A stretch of DNA of 64,000 nucleotides from Bradyrhizobium jicamae (GTDB lineage: Bacteria > Pseudomonadota > Alphaproteobacteria > Rhizobiales > Xanthobacteraceae): NCBI RefSeq assembly GCF_018130695.1, contig NZ_JAFCJX010000004.1, positions 248,001-312,000 on the forward strand, written 5' to 3'. The position numbers were made by a program, and so were the translations under genes. Positions 23,050 to 31,234 of this stretch are shown here, one piece after another; the stretch's first letter is position 1, and every line of letters starts with the position of its first letter. The notes under the pieces are model-generated. The model had not been told where the DNA came from, ran no database searches, and worked only from the letters and a program-made list of their open reading frames with translations.

Positions 23050-23182
23050 TGCAGTCCCCGAGGGGTGCCGAAAATCGCCCCCTCCATATTCGGCATCCCC
23101 CTGCGAGATCCTGCTCCTCCATGATGACCGCACACACGCCGGCCTAGCCAAGCGTAGTGCGCTGTCATCCTGGAGTTCTCAA

Positions 23183-23464
23183 ATGCCCGATCCGATGGCC
23201 GGTCTCCCCCCGCGATTCCTGCGTACGCCTGAGGCCGCGCGCTATCTTGGCCTGTCCGGTCGCACGCTCGAGAAGCACCGCACGTACGGTACTGGACCGA
23301 CATATCGGAAGATCGGCGGACGTGTTGTCTACGCCGTCGATGACCTGAAAGCGTGGGCTGACCGCGGCGCCAAGACGTCGACATCCGATCCCGGCAAGGG
23401 GACCGTGCTGCCTGCCAAGAAGCATCCCGCGCTGCGCCCGTATGCGGGCCAGGAACGCCGCTGA
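23183..23464 (+). CDS. rdfS: excisionase-like HTH protein (RdfS-like recombination directionality factor)
   Basis: 93 residues from the ATG at 23183, with GGAG 8 bases upstream. The core PRFLRTPEAARYLGLSGRTLEKHRTYGTGPTYRKIGGRVVYAVDDLKAWADR is a MerR-like winged HTH of the excisionase (HTH_17) group. In R7A, RdfS has this size and type, directs excision of the island, and is encoded upstream of traF and rlxS under FseA control. Here it is the first gene of a run rdfS-repA-DUF2840-traF-transglycosylase-rlxS. The C-terminal 35 residues are Lys/Pro-rich. The assignment is strong by context; no integrase gene is in the window to test it against. Confidence 0.8.
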   Translation: MPDPMAGLPPRFLRTPEAARYLGLSGRTLEKHRTYGTGPTYRKIGGRVVYAVDDLKAWADRGAKTSTSDPGKGTVLPAKKHPALRPYAGQERR

Positions 23465-23486
23465 CCGCCTTGCGAGAGCAGTGACC

Positions 23487-24368
23487 ATGCGGCGCAAACA
23501 CCATTCCGAGCGTGACCAGCTTGAGCTCTTTCGGGCGCTGCCCGGCGATCTCGCCCCGCGCGACGCGCAGGATCTGATGGCTTACCCGTTCTTTTCGCTC
23601 GCTAAGACGAAGCGCGTAGTGCCGATCGATTTTCGTGCCGGTGCAATCTCAATTCGTGTCGAAGCTGTTCCGGAACACGGCTTGGCGACCATCTGGGATG
23701 CAGACGTTCTGATTTGGGCTGCGTCTCAAATCGTCGAAGCACGTGATGCCGGCTTGAAGACGTCGCGCCTGATGGCTGCAACGCCTTATGAGATTCTGAC
23801 GTTTGTCGGGCGCGGGACAAGCGCGAGGGACTATGATCGGCTGAAAGCCGGCCTAGACAGACTCCAGTCAACGACCGTGTTGACATCGATCCGCCAGCCG
23901 GCCGAGCGGCGACGGCATCGCTTCTCCTGGATCAACGAGTGGAAGGAGACGGCCGATGCAAATGGCCGTCCATTCGGGCTCGAGCTGATCCTGCCGGATT
24001 GGTTCTACGCTGGCGTCATCGATGATGCGCTCGTGCTGACGATCGATCGCGCTTATTTCGAGCTGACGGGCGGACTTGAACGATGGCTCTACCGGCTCGT
24101 GCGCAAGCACGGTGGACGCCAGGACGGTGGCTGGAGTTTTGATCTTCTGCACCTCCATGCCAAGTCCGGCATCCTCTCGCCGCTCAAGCATTTTGCTTAC
24201 GACGTTCGCCAGATCGTCCAGCGCCAGACATTGCCCGGCTACCAGCTCGTGCTCACGCGTGATCCTGACGGCACCGAGCGGCTGAACTTCGCCCCTCAGC
24301 CTGTTCATCCCTTAACGGCACGCCTGCGCCGGCGCGGTCTCATTCCAAATTCGGAGGACATCCTGTGA
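23487..24368 (+). CDS. repA: replication initiator protein A (RepA-like)
   Basis: 293 residues from ATG 23487. It begins with ERDQLELFRALPGDLAPRDAQDLMAYPFFSLAK, the hallmark of the RepA family found on rhizobial ICEs and IncP/W-like replicons, followed by two winged-helix regions (ATPYEILTFVGRGTSARDYDRLKAGLDRLQSTTV and RWLYRLVRKHGGRQ...SFDLLHLHAKSG). The family starts replication by binding direct repeats. Three such repeats (iterons) begin 6 bases after its stop. This suggests the excised element can replicate autonomously for a time, as shown for other ICEs; here it is inference. Confidence 0.88.
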   Translation: MRRKHHSERDQLELFRALPGDLAPRDAQDLMAYPFFSLAKTKRVVPIDFRAGAISIRVEAVPEHGLATIWDADVLIWAASQIVEARDAGLKTSRLMAATPYEILTFVGRGTSARDYDRLKAGLDRLQSTTVLTSIRQPAERRRHRFSWINEWKETADANGRPFGLELILPDWFYAGVIDDALVLTIDRAYFELTGGLERWLYRLVRKHGGRQDGGWSFDLLHLHAKSGILSPLKHFAYDVRQIVQRQTLPGYQLVLTRDPDGTERLNFAPQPVHPLTARLRRRGLIPNSEDIL

Positions 24369-24373
24369 ATCAG

Positions 24374-24438
24374 CTCGTGCTATCGGGGACCGCAACCCTC
24401 GTGCTATCAGGGACCCGATCCTCGTGCTATCGGGGACC
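24374..24438 (+). repeat. three tandem 18-bp iterons after repA
   Basis: CTCGTGCTATCGGGGACC is found at 24374-24391, 24398-24415 (one change, G to A) and 24421-24438. Spacing is 24 and 23 bases, near two helical turns. The position next to repA points to a replication origin. Confidence 0.85.
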
Positions 24439-24657
24439 GGAATCGAGCTTAAGAGCCTGTTTCTCCGCGCTTTCCGGCCGCTCTAACTTTACTAACCAGA
24501 AATCCTTCGGATTTCTTCTAACGGACCGGGCCGAAGCCTGCGTCGTTGGTGCTCGGCAACGGCAGTCCGACAGGCCAGCTTGCGTTTGCAGGCGGTACAC
24601 ACTCTCCACCGAGCCCCAAGCCCACGGCTGCCAACTCCAGCGTTGGGGAGCGGTGCT
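24439..24657. other. 219-bp gap between iterons and DUF2840 gene
   Basis: Contains moderately AT-rich DNA at 24481-24520, which would suit a DNA unwinding region next to the iterons. No gene is supported. Confidence 0.35.
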
Positions 24658-25122
24658 ATGAGTGATCTCACGGAAGTGGAAGTGTTGTGGCTCGAGAAGC
24701 GCATCGAAAACCGCATTCGGTTCGGTCGCATCATTGAGGAGCGAAAGCTCGATCGCCATCGTCGCGTCCTGTCATTTGCGCCCGGCAGCATCTTTGCCTT
24801 CGTTCGGTGGACGTCCAATGACTTTGGAACGGTCATTTCGCGGATTGATATTCTGCGAGCCATCGCGCCGGGCCAGCGCTGCTCGACCATCCCTTATGTG
24901 ACGCCTGGCGGAGAGATTGTGCTGCGGCTCTCCGGTTGGCCGAAGGTCGAGCGAGTGCTTCAGATGATCGATGCCGTTGAGGCGCTCGGCATCGATCCGG
25001 CTGACGTCGCGCCCGATCATTGGCATCACGTTCATAACCGCCTGTCCGTCAACGAAAGCCCGCGCCCCTACACGAAGGCGCGCCACCAGGCTTGGCTTCA
25101 CCGGCAGAGGGTGATGCGATGA
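24658..25122 (+). CDS. DUF2840 protein
   Basis: 154 residues from ATG 24658. Family-typical segments are EVEVLWLEKRIENRIRFG, APGSIFAFVRWTSNDFGTVISRIDILRA, AYVTPGG-like PYVTPGGEIVLRLSGWPKVERVLQ, and the ending VNESPRPYTKARHQAWLHRQRV. DUF2840 genes almost always stand directly before traF in Alphaproteobacterial ICEs, as here, where the stop overlaps the traF start by 4 bases. It is soluble and basic at the C-terminus. Its role in transfer is unknown. Confidence 0.9.
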   Translation: MSDLTEVEVLWLEKRIENRIRFGRIIEERKLDRHRRVLSFAPGSIFAFVRWTSNDFGTVISRIDILRAIAPGQRCSTIPYVTPGGEIVLRLSGWPKVERVLQMIDAVEALGIDPADVAPDHWHHVHNRLSVNESPRPYTKARHQAWLHRQRVMR

Positions 25123-25631
25123 GAGGGCGCTTGAAGACGCTTGCGGCGACGTTTGGTGCCGCTGCCGCGCTCGTCATGACACTCGTCCTGCAGCCGCTTC
25201 CACTCTGCATCTGGAATGCATCTGCAAGCGTGCCGGTCGGTCTCTATCGCCTGCGGCCGGCTGAACGCTTCCGCGTTACCGAGTTGGTCGCCGTGGAGCC
25301 GCCGGAGCCGCTCGCGACGTTTCTTGACCTTAACGGCTATCTGCCCATCGGCGTCCCCATGCTCAAGCGGGTCCTTGCGCTCCCCGGGCAGACGGTCTGC
25401 AGAAGCGGGTCCACGATCTCGGTCGACGACATTGCAATGGGCGAAGCGCGGGATCGCGACGGACGCGGCCGGCCGCTGCCGAAATGGCAGGGCTGCCGCG
25501 TTGTCCGCGACGGCGAGCTGTTTCTGATGAACTGGCAGTCGGACGACTCTCTTGACGGCCGGTATTTTGGATTGCTTCCGGCATCTACCGTGATCGGCCG
25601 TGCGATTCCGGTGTGGACGTGGGAGGAGTGA
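25119..25631 (+). CDS. traF: TraF, S26-family conjugal pilin peptidase
   Basis: 170 residues. One N-terminal membrane helix (about residues 8-27) is followed by SVPVGLYRL with the catalytic Ser near residue 37 and by MLKRVLALPGQTV with the catalytic Lys near residue 82, the Ser-Lys dyad of S26 signal peptidases. Later segments (FLMNWQSDDSLDGRYFGLLPASTVIGRAIPVW) are standard for the family. In RP4, TraF matures and circularises the TrbC pilin; a trbC is present here at 33708. The gene overlaps DUF2840 by 4 bases and ends 2 bases before the start of the transglycosylase gene. Confidence 0.93.
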   Translation: MRGRLKTLAATFGAAAALVMTLVLQPLPLCIWNASASVPVGLYRLRPAERFRVTELVAVEPPEPLATFLDLNGYLPIGVPMLKRVLALPGQTVCRSGSTISVDDIAMGEARDRDGRGRPLPKWQGCRVVRDGELFLMNWQSDDSLDGRYFGLLPASTVIGRAIPVWTWEE

Positions 25632-25633
25632 TC

Positions 25634-26464
25634 GTGCGTATTCGATGCGTTCTCCTCGCCGTGCCCCAGTTCGATCGGTTGCGGGATCAGTCCTCCGTTT
25701 CGATCGATGTCTGCAAGGCTGGCGCGAGCCAGACCGCGTATTTGAGTCGGTCGGTCACCCGCGTTTGTGCTGTCGTTTCCCTGGTGTTTCTTCTGACCGC
25801 GTTCGACAGCGCTGCTTTGGCCCAGAGCGGATCAGCCGCCCAGCCGGCGATCAGTCAGACCGCTCACCCCTTTGCCGGCTTCATCAATGAAGCCTCACAA
25901 CGCTTTGCGATCGCGCCGAACTGGATTCGATCGGTTCAGAGCATCGAGAGTGCTGGTGACGTGCACGCCAGATCGCCAAAAGGCGCAATGGGCCTGATGC
26001 AAATCATGCCGTCGACGTGGGCAGAACTTCGCGAGCGCTACAATCTCGGGAATGATCCCTACGACCCGCACGACAACATTACCGCCGGCACGGCGTACTT
26101 GCGCGAACTGCTCGATCGCTATGGCTCGCCTGGCGTGTTTGCCGCCTACAACGCGGGACCATCTCGCTATGAAGAGCATCTTGCAGGCGGCCCTCTGCCG
26201 GATGAGACGCGAGCATACGTCGCAAAGCTTGCCAATCTGCTTGCCATCGAACTGCCGCCGAAGTGGACGTCCAGGGGACAGTCATCAGCAGCTGGGACGC
26301 TATTCGTCATGCGGTCCGATCTCATGAAAGCGCGCGATCGCTTGCTCGCGTTTAAGCCGTCGAGCGGTGTCACGGCCGCAATCTCGGCGTCCGATGTTTC
26401 GCCCATGGTCCCCCGGCCTGTTGGCGTGTTCGTCGCTCGATCGGATTCGAGAGGATCGCAATGA
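25634..26464 (+). CDS. lytic transglycosylase (conjugal entry, SLT domain)
   Basis: 276 residues from a GTG at 25634, chosen because GGAGGAG ends just upstream; other GTGs lie slightly earlier. A hydrophobic segment near residues 45-62 may anchor or be cleaved. The SLT domain (residues about 75-195) has SVQSIESAGDVHARSPKGAMGLMQIMPSTW with the catalytic Glu in IES, then NITAGTAYLRELLDRYG and FAAYNAGPSRYEEH. Such enzymes open peptidoglycan locally for the transfer apparatus (VirB1-like). It follows traF directly and is the last gene before the non-coding stretch preceding rlxS. Confidence 0.9.
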   Translation: MRIRCVLLAVPQFDRLRDQSSVSIDVCKAGASQTAYLSRSVTRVCAVVSLVFLLTAFDSAALAQSGSAAQPAISQTAHPFAGFINEASQRFAIAPNWIRSVQSIESAGDVHARSPKGAMGLMQIMPSTWAELRERYNLGNDPYDPHDNITAGTAYLRELLDRYGSPGVFAAYNAGPSRYEEHLAGGPLPDETRAYVAKLANLLAIELPPKWTSRGQSSAAGTLFVMRSDLMKARDRLLAFKPSSGVTAAISASDVSPMVPRPVGVFVARSDSRGSQ

Positions 26465-26882
26465 CCAGGTGTGCGAGTTCGCAAGTTTTGGCGTGCTTCA
26501 CCGAGCAGGTGACATGTGCTGATGGCGTACGGGCGATGCCTTCGGCCCGCGCTCTACTCGTCGCTTCGCTCCTCACCGAGCCACCCTTCGGGTGTCTCGG
26601 CCCTTCGGGTAACGATCGCTATCGCAAGCGCTTGGAAGCAGTAAGGGCTTCGCGAGTTGGCTGCCAGGTCGCGGCGGCACTTTCGGGAATCGGCGACCGG
26701 GAGACAACGACGGCAGGACGGCGAGATAAAAGAGGCTCGCCGGTCGAACCGCAAGCCATTGGCATGGCTTGGGTTCTGGCGTGCCGGTCGGTCGGGGCGC
26801 GTGCCGCGCCTTGCATTTTGATGAATGCAATCAAAGGCGTCTTCGGCACCATGTGCGATTTTGATCGTTGGGGAGCCCTGGC
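26465..26882. other. 418-bp non-coding stretch, candidate oriT region
   Basis: Contains three strong hairpins. CCGAG-C-CACCC/GGGTG-T-CTCGG lies at 26576-26600. GGCGCG/CGCGCC lies at 26796-26810. TTGCATT/AATGCAA lies at 26811-26830. The last two are adjacent and end 52 bases before the relaxase start, a typical place for an origin of transfer. An open frame at 26461-26886 is compositionally implausible as a gene. Confidence 0.45.
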
Positions 26883-28646
26883 GTGAGCGTGGGCGACAGC
26901 GATCTGCGTATTCGGCCTGGGCGCATTCGCAGCACCCGCGCGCCGAAGCAGAAAAGCTTCATCAACCAGGTGCTGCGCGCGGCGAAGAAGGCTGGGCACA
27001 CCTCGGGTCAGACAGGGTCGGGCAGGCGTTCGGCAGCCTATGGGCGCTCCACGTTTGGCCGCGGGCGCCTCGCCTTCAGCCACGCCAGATTGTTCAGCCC
27101 GACGCGGCGCGTCGTGGTGAAGGCGCGCGTGGTTCGTCACAAGGGGCGAGCCTTTCGTTCAGCACCACTGACCGCCAACCTCTCATATCTGAAGCGCGAC
27201 GGCGTGACCCGGACGGGCGAGCGGGCGGAGATGTTCGATGCCGGCAGCGACCGTGCCGATAGCGCGGCTTTCGCGGAACGATGCAAGGACGACCGGCATC
27301 ATTTCAGGTTCATCGTCTCGCCCGAGGATGCCGGCGAAATGACCAACCTGAAAGCCTTCACACGCGATCTCGCCAGGCAGATGGAGAGTGATCTCGGCAC
27401 GCGGCTCGACTGGGTGGCGGTCGATCACTGGAATACCGACAATCCTCACGTCCATCTTCTTGTTCGGGGAGTAGATGAGGAAGGGGCGGATCTCGTGATC
27501 TCCCGCGACTACATCAGCCGAGGCCTGCGCTCACGCGCCGAGGAACTGGTCGCTATCGAGCTGGGGCCAAAGCCCGAGCACGAGATCCGCAATTCGCTGG
27601 AGAGGGAAATCACAGCTGAACGATGGACGCGACTCGACCGAGAAATCCGACTGGCGGCTGATGAGGCCGGCTACATTGATCTTCGGCCGGAGAATCCCGG
27701 CAAGTCCGATCCCGAGATCAGGCGCCTGATGGTCGGCCGCCTTCAGCACCTGGAGAAGATGGGCCTTGCCGCACCCGCCGCGTCAGGGGAATGGATGGTC
27801 GGGCTCGAGGCGGAGCGTAGCTTGCGCGACCTCGGCATGCGTGGCGACATCATCAAGACCATGCACCGCGCCTTCACGGAGCGTGGGGAAGCCCGCGGCG
27901 TTGCCGACTTCGTCATCGAAGGCGGACAGCCAACATCCCAGCTTGTCGGACGACTGGTCGACCATGGACTGCATGACGAACTGACCGGCGAGGCCTATGC
28001 CCTGATCGACGGAACAGACGGACGGGCGCACCACGTGCGCTTTCGAGGCGTCGCGGCTTTCGAACATGCTCCGCCGGCCGGCGGCATCGTCGAAGTCCGA
28101 CGCTTCGGTCAAGCCGGCGATCCGCGGCCGACAGTAGTGCTGGCGATCCGCTCCGATCTCGATCTTGCTGAGCAGGTCACCGCGAGGGGCGCAACCTGGC
28201 TCGATCACAGGCTGGTCGAACGCGACCCCATGCCGCTCGCCATGAGTGGATTCGGCCGCGAGACCCGCGAGGCCATGGAAGCCCGTACGGAGCATCTGAT
28301 CCAGCAGGGTCTGGCGCGGCGGCAGGGCCAACGCATCATCCTGCAGCGCGATCTCTTGGACTCGTTGCGCAGACGCGAAGTGGACGAGGTGGCAGCAAAG
28401 GTCTCGGCTGACACCGGCCTGCCTCGCGTGAATGCCGCCTCCGGGGAGCACGTGGCGGGCACGTATCGCCAGCGGCTAACGCTCACCTCGGGACGCTTCG
28501 CCATGATTGATAATGGGCTCGGTTTCCAGCTCGTGCCTTGGTCCCACGAACTCGAAAAGAGGCTCGGCCAACACGTCACCGGCGTCGTGAAGGACGGCGG
28601 TGGCATCGAATGGGGCTTTGGCCGGAAGCGCGACCTCGGCCTCTAG
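26883..28646 (+). CDS. rlxS: relaxase / mobilisation nuclease with DUF3363 (RlxS-like)
   Basis: 587 residues from a GTG at 26883 with GGGGAG upstream. The N-terminal 70 residues are basic. The relaxase domain (about 75-240) includes SAPLTANLSYLKRDGVTR with the candidate nicking Tyr, HHFRFIVSPEDA, and the three-His motif HWNTDNPHVHLLVRG near residues 182-196. The C-terminal 330 residues are DUF3363 (VADFVIEGGQPTSQLVGRLVDHGLHDELTGEAYALIDG, then VERDPMPLAMSGFGRE). In R7A, RlxS is needed for transfer and has this architecture. It lies downstream of traF and before traG as expected. Candidate oriT hairpins are just upstream. Confidence 0.9.
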   Translation: MSVGDSDLRIRPGRIRSTRAPKQKSFINQVLRAAKKAGHTSGQTGSGRRSAAYGRSTFGRGRLAFSHARLFSPTRRVVVKARVVRHKGRAFRSAPLTANLSYLKRDGVTRTGERAEMFDAGSDRADSAAFAERCKDDRHHFRFIVSPEDAGEMTNLKAFTRDLARQMESDLGTRLDWVAVDHWNTDNPHVHLLVRGVDEEGADLVISRDYISRGLRSRAEELVAIELGPKPEHEIRNSLEREITAERWTRLDREIRLAADEAGYIDLRPENPGKSDPEIRRLMVGRLQHLEKMGLAAPAASGEWMVGLEAERSLRDLGMRGDIIKTMHRAFTERGEARGVADFVIEGGQPTSQLVGRLVDHGLHDELTGEAYALIDGTDGRAHHVRFRGVAAFEHAPPAGGIVEVRRFGQAGDPRPTVVLAIRSDLDLAEQVTARGATWLDHRLVERDPMPLAMSGFGRETREAMEARTEHLIQQGLARRQGQRIILQRDLLDSLRRREVDEVAAKVSADTGLPRVNAASGEHVAGTYRQRLTLTSGRFAMIDNGLGFQLVPWSHELEKRLGQHVTGVVKDGGGIEWGFGRKRDLGL

Positions 28647-28681
28647 CTATCTCACCAATTCAGTGCGGAAGGACGCCCGAA

Positions 28682-30670
28682 ATGTCCGGAACCAAAATCC
28701 TCTGGGGTCAGGTGATCGTTGTCGGCCTGATCGTCTTGCTGGCCATCTGGGGAGCAACCGAGTGGACGGCATGGCGGCTCGCCTGGCAGCCCGAGCTTGG
28801 GCGACCCTGGTTCGAACTGTTGGGCTTCAAGATCTATTATCCGCCAGTCTTCTTCTGGTGGTGGTTCGTCTACGACGCCTATGCGCCTCAGGTCTTTGTC
28901 GAGGGCGCCTTCATTGCGGCATCCGGGACCTTCATTTCGATCGCGGTGGCGATCGGCATGTCGGTGTGGCGCGCGCGTGAAGCCAAGAATGTCGAGACCT
29001 ATGGCTCGGCCCGCTGGGCCGATGCCGAAGAGGTCCGGGCGGCCGGACTTCTTGGTCCGGATGGCGTGGTGCTCGGCAAGCTTGACCGCGACTACCTCCG
29101 CCATGACGGACCGGAGCACGTCTTGTGTTTTGCTCCTACCCGGTCCGGCAAAGGTGTCGGACTCGTCGTTCCCTCGTTGCTGGCCTGGCCGGGTTCGGCC
29201 ATCGTCCACGACATCAAGGGTGAAAACTGGCAACTGACCGCCGGCTTTCGCTCTCGGCATGGCCGCGTCCTGTTGTTCGACCCGACCAACCCCAAATCCT
29301 CAGCTTACAATCCGCTGATCGAGGTCCGACGCGGGGAATGGGAGGTTCGCGACGTGCAGAACGTCGCCGACGTCCTGGTCGACCCCGAAGGCTCGCTCGA
29401 CAAGCGAAACCATTGGGAGAAGACCAGTCATTCGCTGCTGGTCGGGGCTATCCTTCATGTCCTCTATGCCGAGGCGGACAAGACCTTGGCCGGCGTGGCG
29501 GCCTTTCTGTCCGACCCGAAGCGGCCAATCGAGGCGACGTTGAAGGCAATGATGACCACCGCGCACCTCGGCAAAGAGGGTGCGCATCCCGTGGTCGCCT
29601 CGACCGCGCGCGAGCTCCTCAACAAATCCGAGAACGAACGTTCGGGCGTTCTGTCCACGGCGATGTCGTTCCTCGGTCTTTACCGCGATCCTGTTGTCGC
29701 CCAGGTGACCCGCCGCTGCGACTGGCGGATCGCCGATCTGATCGCAGATAGCCGCCCGACGACGCTTTACCTCGTGGTGCCACCCTCGGATATCTCACGG
29801 ACCAAGCCGCTGATCCGCCTGGTGCTGAACCAAATCGGCCGGCGTCTGACCGAGGATCTCCACGCCCGCGACCGTCGGCATCGTGTTCTGATGATGCTCG
29901 ACGAGTTCCCAGCACTCGGGCGGCTCGATTTCTTCGAGTCCGCGCTCGCCTTCATGGCGGGATACGGCGTCAAGAGTTTCTTGATCGCGCAGTCGCTAAA
30001 TCAGATCGAGAAGGCCTACGGGCCGAACAACGCGATCCTCGACAACTGCCATGTCCGGGTTAGCTTCGCGACCAATGACGAGCGGACTGCCAAACGGGTA
30101 TCCGACGCGCTTGGGACTGCGACCGAGATGCGGGCCATGAAAAACTATGCCGGCCATAGATTGAACCCATGGTTGGGGCACCTGATGGTCTCGCGGCAGG
30201 AGACGGCGAGGCCATTACTGACCCCGGGCGAAGTCATGCAGCTTCCTCCGATGGACGAGATCGTCTTGGTGGCGGGCACGCCCCCGATCCGGGCCAAGAA
30301 GGTCCGCTATTACGAGGATCGGCGGTTCACCGAGCGGGTTCTGCCGCCGCCAGATCCGACGAGCGCCGGCAGATCATCGCGAACGGACGGATGGTCAGCG
30401 CTCGGAACGCCAATGCCGACCGGAGATCCAACCGCCAAAGCCGCGGAAGCCGAGGAAGACACGGCGAATAGCGGGCTCCGTCGTGAGCCCGAACTTCCCG
30501 ACCACGTCGCGATCGCCAAGGAGACGACCGAACCGACCCCGGCAGAGGAATTCGCTGCCGTTCTTGACGATGACGAGGACGCGGTCCGCCAGTCCCGGCT
30601 CATACGCCAACAGATGCGCGGTGTCGCCCGTCAAGTCGTCATGGATCCGAATGACGGTATGGAGCTCTGA
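28682..30670 (+). CDS. traG: TraG/VirD4-type coupling protein
   Basis: 662 residues from ATG 28682. Two N-terminal membrane helices (about 8-30 and 75-97) flank a periplasmic loop. The NTPase has Walker A in FAPTRSGKGVGLV near residue 150 and Walker B VLMMLDEFPALGRLDF near residue 405, followed by the FLIAQSLNQIEKAYG sensor. The tail after residue 560 is acidic and Pro-rich. TraG couples the relaxosome to the Trb type IV channel at the inner membrane. The gene is 35 bases after rlxS and 4 bases before the CopG-like gene. Trb genes follow after an inserted transporter cassette. Confidence 0.95.
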   Translation: MSGTKILWGQVIVVGLIVLLAIWGATEWTAWRLAWQPELGRPWFELLGFKIYYPPVFFWWWFVYDAYAPQVFVEGAFIAASGTFISIAVAIGMSVWRAREAKNVETYGSARWADAEEVRAAGLLGPDGVVLGKLDRDYLRHDGPEHVLCFAPTRSGKGVGLVVPSLLAWPGSAIVHDIKGENWQLTAGFRSRHGRVLLFDPTNPKSSAYNPLIEVRRGEWEVRDVQNVADVLVDPEGSLDKRNHWEKTSHSLLVGAILHVLYAEADKTLAGVAAFLSDPKRPIEATLKAMMTTAHLGKEGAHPVVASTARELLNKSENERSGVLSTAMSFLGLYRDPVVAQVTRRCDWRIADLIADSRPTTLYLVVPPSDISRTKPLIRLVLNQIGRRLTEDLHARDRRHRVLMMLDEFPALGRLDFFESALAFMAGYGVKSFLIAQSLNQIEKAYGPNNAILDNCHVRVSFATNDERTAKRVSDALGTATEMRAMKNYAGHRLNPWLGHLMVSRQETARPLLTPGEVMQLPPMDEIVLVAGTPPIRAKKVRYYEDRRFTERVLPPPDPTSAGRSSRTDGWSALGTPMPTGDPTAKAAEAEEDTANSGLRREPELPDHVAIAKETTEPTPAEEFAAVLDDDEDAVRQSRLIRQQMRGVARQVVMDPNDGMEL

Positions 30671-30674
30671 GGCA

Positions 30675-31100
30675 ATGCGCGACCGGATGAATGTCTATTT
30701 TCCACCAGAGCTGCTGAAACAGATCTCGGAGCTCGCCGATCGCAGGAAGCTTTCCCGGTCCGCGATCGTGGAAGCTGCGGTCTCCTCCTTCCTTTCGCCC
30801 GATGGACCGGACAGGCGGGAGGCAGCGTTCGCCCGGCGCCTCGATCGGCTGTCGCGTCAGATGCAGAGACTGGAGCGCGACGTTGGTTTGACGGCGGAGA
30901 CCTTAGCCCTCTTCATTCGCTTCTGGCTGACGATTACGCCGCCATTGCCCAACGATGCGCAGGCCGCCGCGCAGGCAAAGGGCCGGGAGCGCTTTGAAGG
31001 ATTTGTCGAGGCGCTTGGGCGCCGTTTGCAAAAGGGACAGAGCTTCCTGCGCGAGATTCCAGAAGATATTCGCCGTCAGGAACCGGCCGACGAATCCTGA
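30675..31100 (+). CDS. CopG/ribbon-helix-helix protein of the traG operon
   Basis: 141 residues from ATG 30675. The start RMNVYFPPELLKQISELADRRKLSRSAIVEAAVSSFL is a ribbon-helix-helix DNA-binding domain. A helical segment (RREAAFARRLDRLSRQMQRLERDVGLTAETLALFIRFWL) and a hydrophobic stretch, TITPPLP, follow. Genes of this type sit between traG and trbB in Alphaproteobacterial ICEs and are annotated as CopG-family regulators. Possible roles are relaxosome accessory factor or operon repressor. In this window it is separated from trbB by the 1.5-kb MFS cassette. Confidence 0.85.
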   Translation: MRDRMNVYFPPELLKQISELADRRKLSRSAIVEAAVSSFLSPDGPDRREAAFARRLDRLSRQMQRLERDVGLTAETLALFIRFWLTITPPLPNDAQAAAQAKGRERFEGFVEALGRRLQKGQSFLREIPEDIRRQEPADES

Positions 31101-31133
31101 CCGAGCGTCATGGATGCGCAAACGCGCCGACCC

Positions 31134-31159
31134 TTCTTTTTCTACGCCAGCCTACGACC
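31134..31159 (+). repeat. 26-bp direct repeat, left copy flanking MFS cassette
   Basis: Starts TTCTTTTTCTACGCCAG and continues with CCTACGACC. The right copy at 32622-32647 is identical at 24 of 26 positions (two C/T changes). The two copies are in direct orientation and bracket only the MFS gene. Confidence 0.8.
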
Positions 31160-31234
31160 GCAGCGATTTAGCCGAACCGACGAAAAGCTGGTCACGCTAT
31201 CGGCTTGCACGAGCTGACAACAAGAGGGGCCAGC

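Noticed and set aside
24365..24661. A 98-codon frame starting at the repA stop with a repeated LVLSGT motif
   Set aside because: The peptide repeat is a by-product of the DNA iterons; the remainder is not protein-like.
26461..26886. A 141-codon open frame overlapping the transglycosylase stop
   Set aside because: Composition is Arg/Ala/Ser/Cys-rich without any motif, it crosses strong hairpins, and the relaxase start overlaps its end. It is better read as a non-coding oriT-like region.
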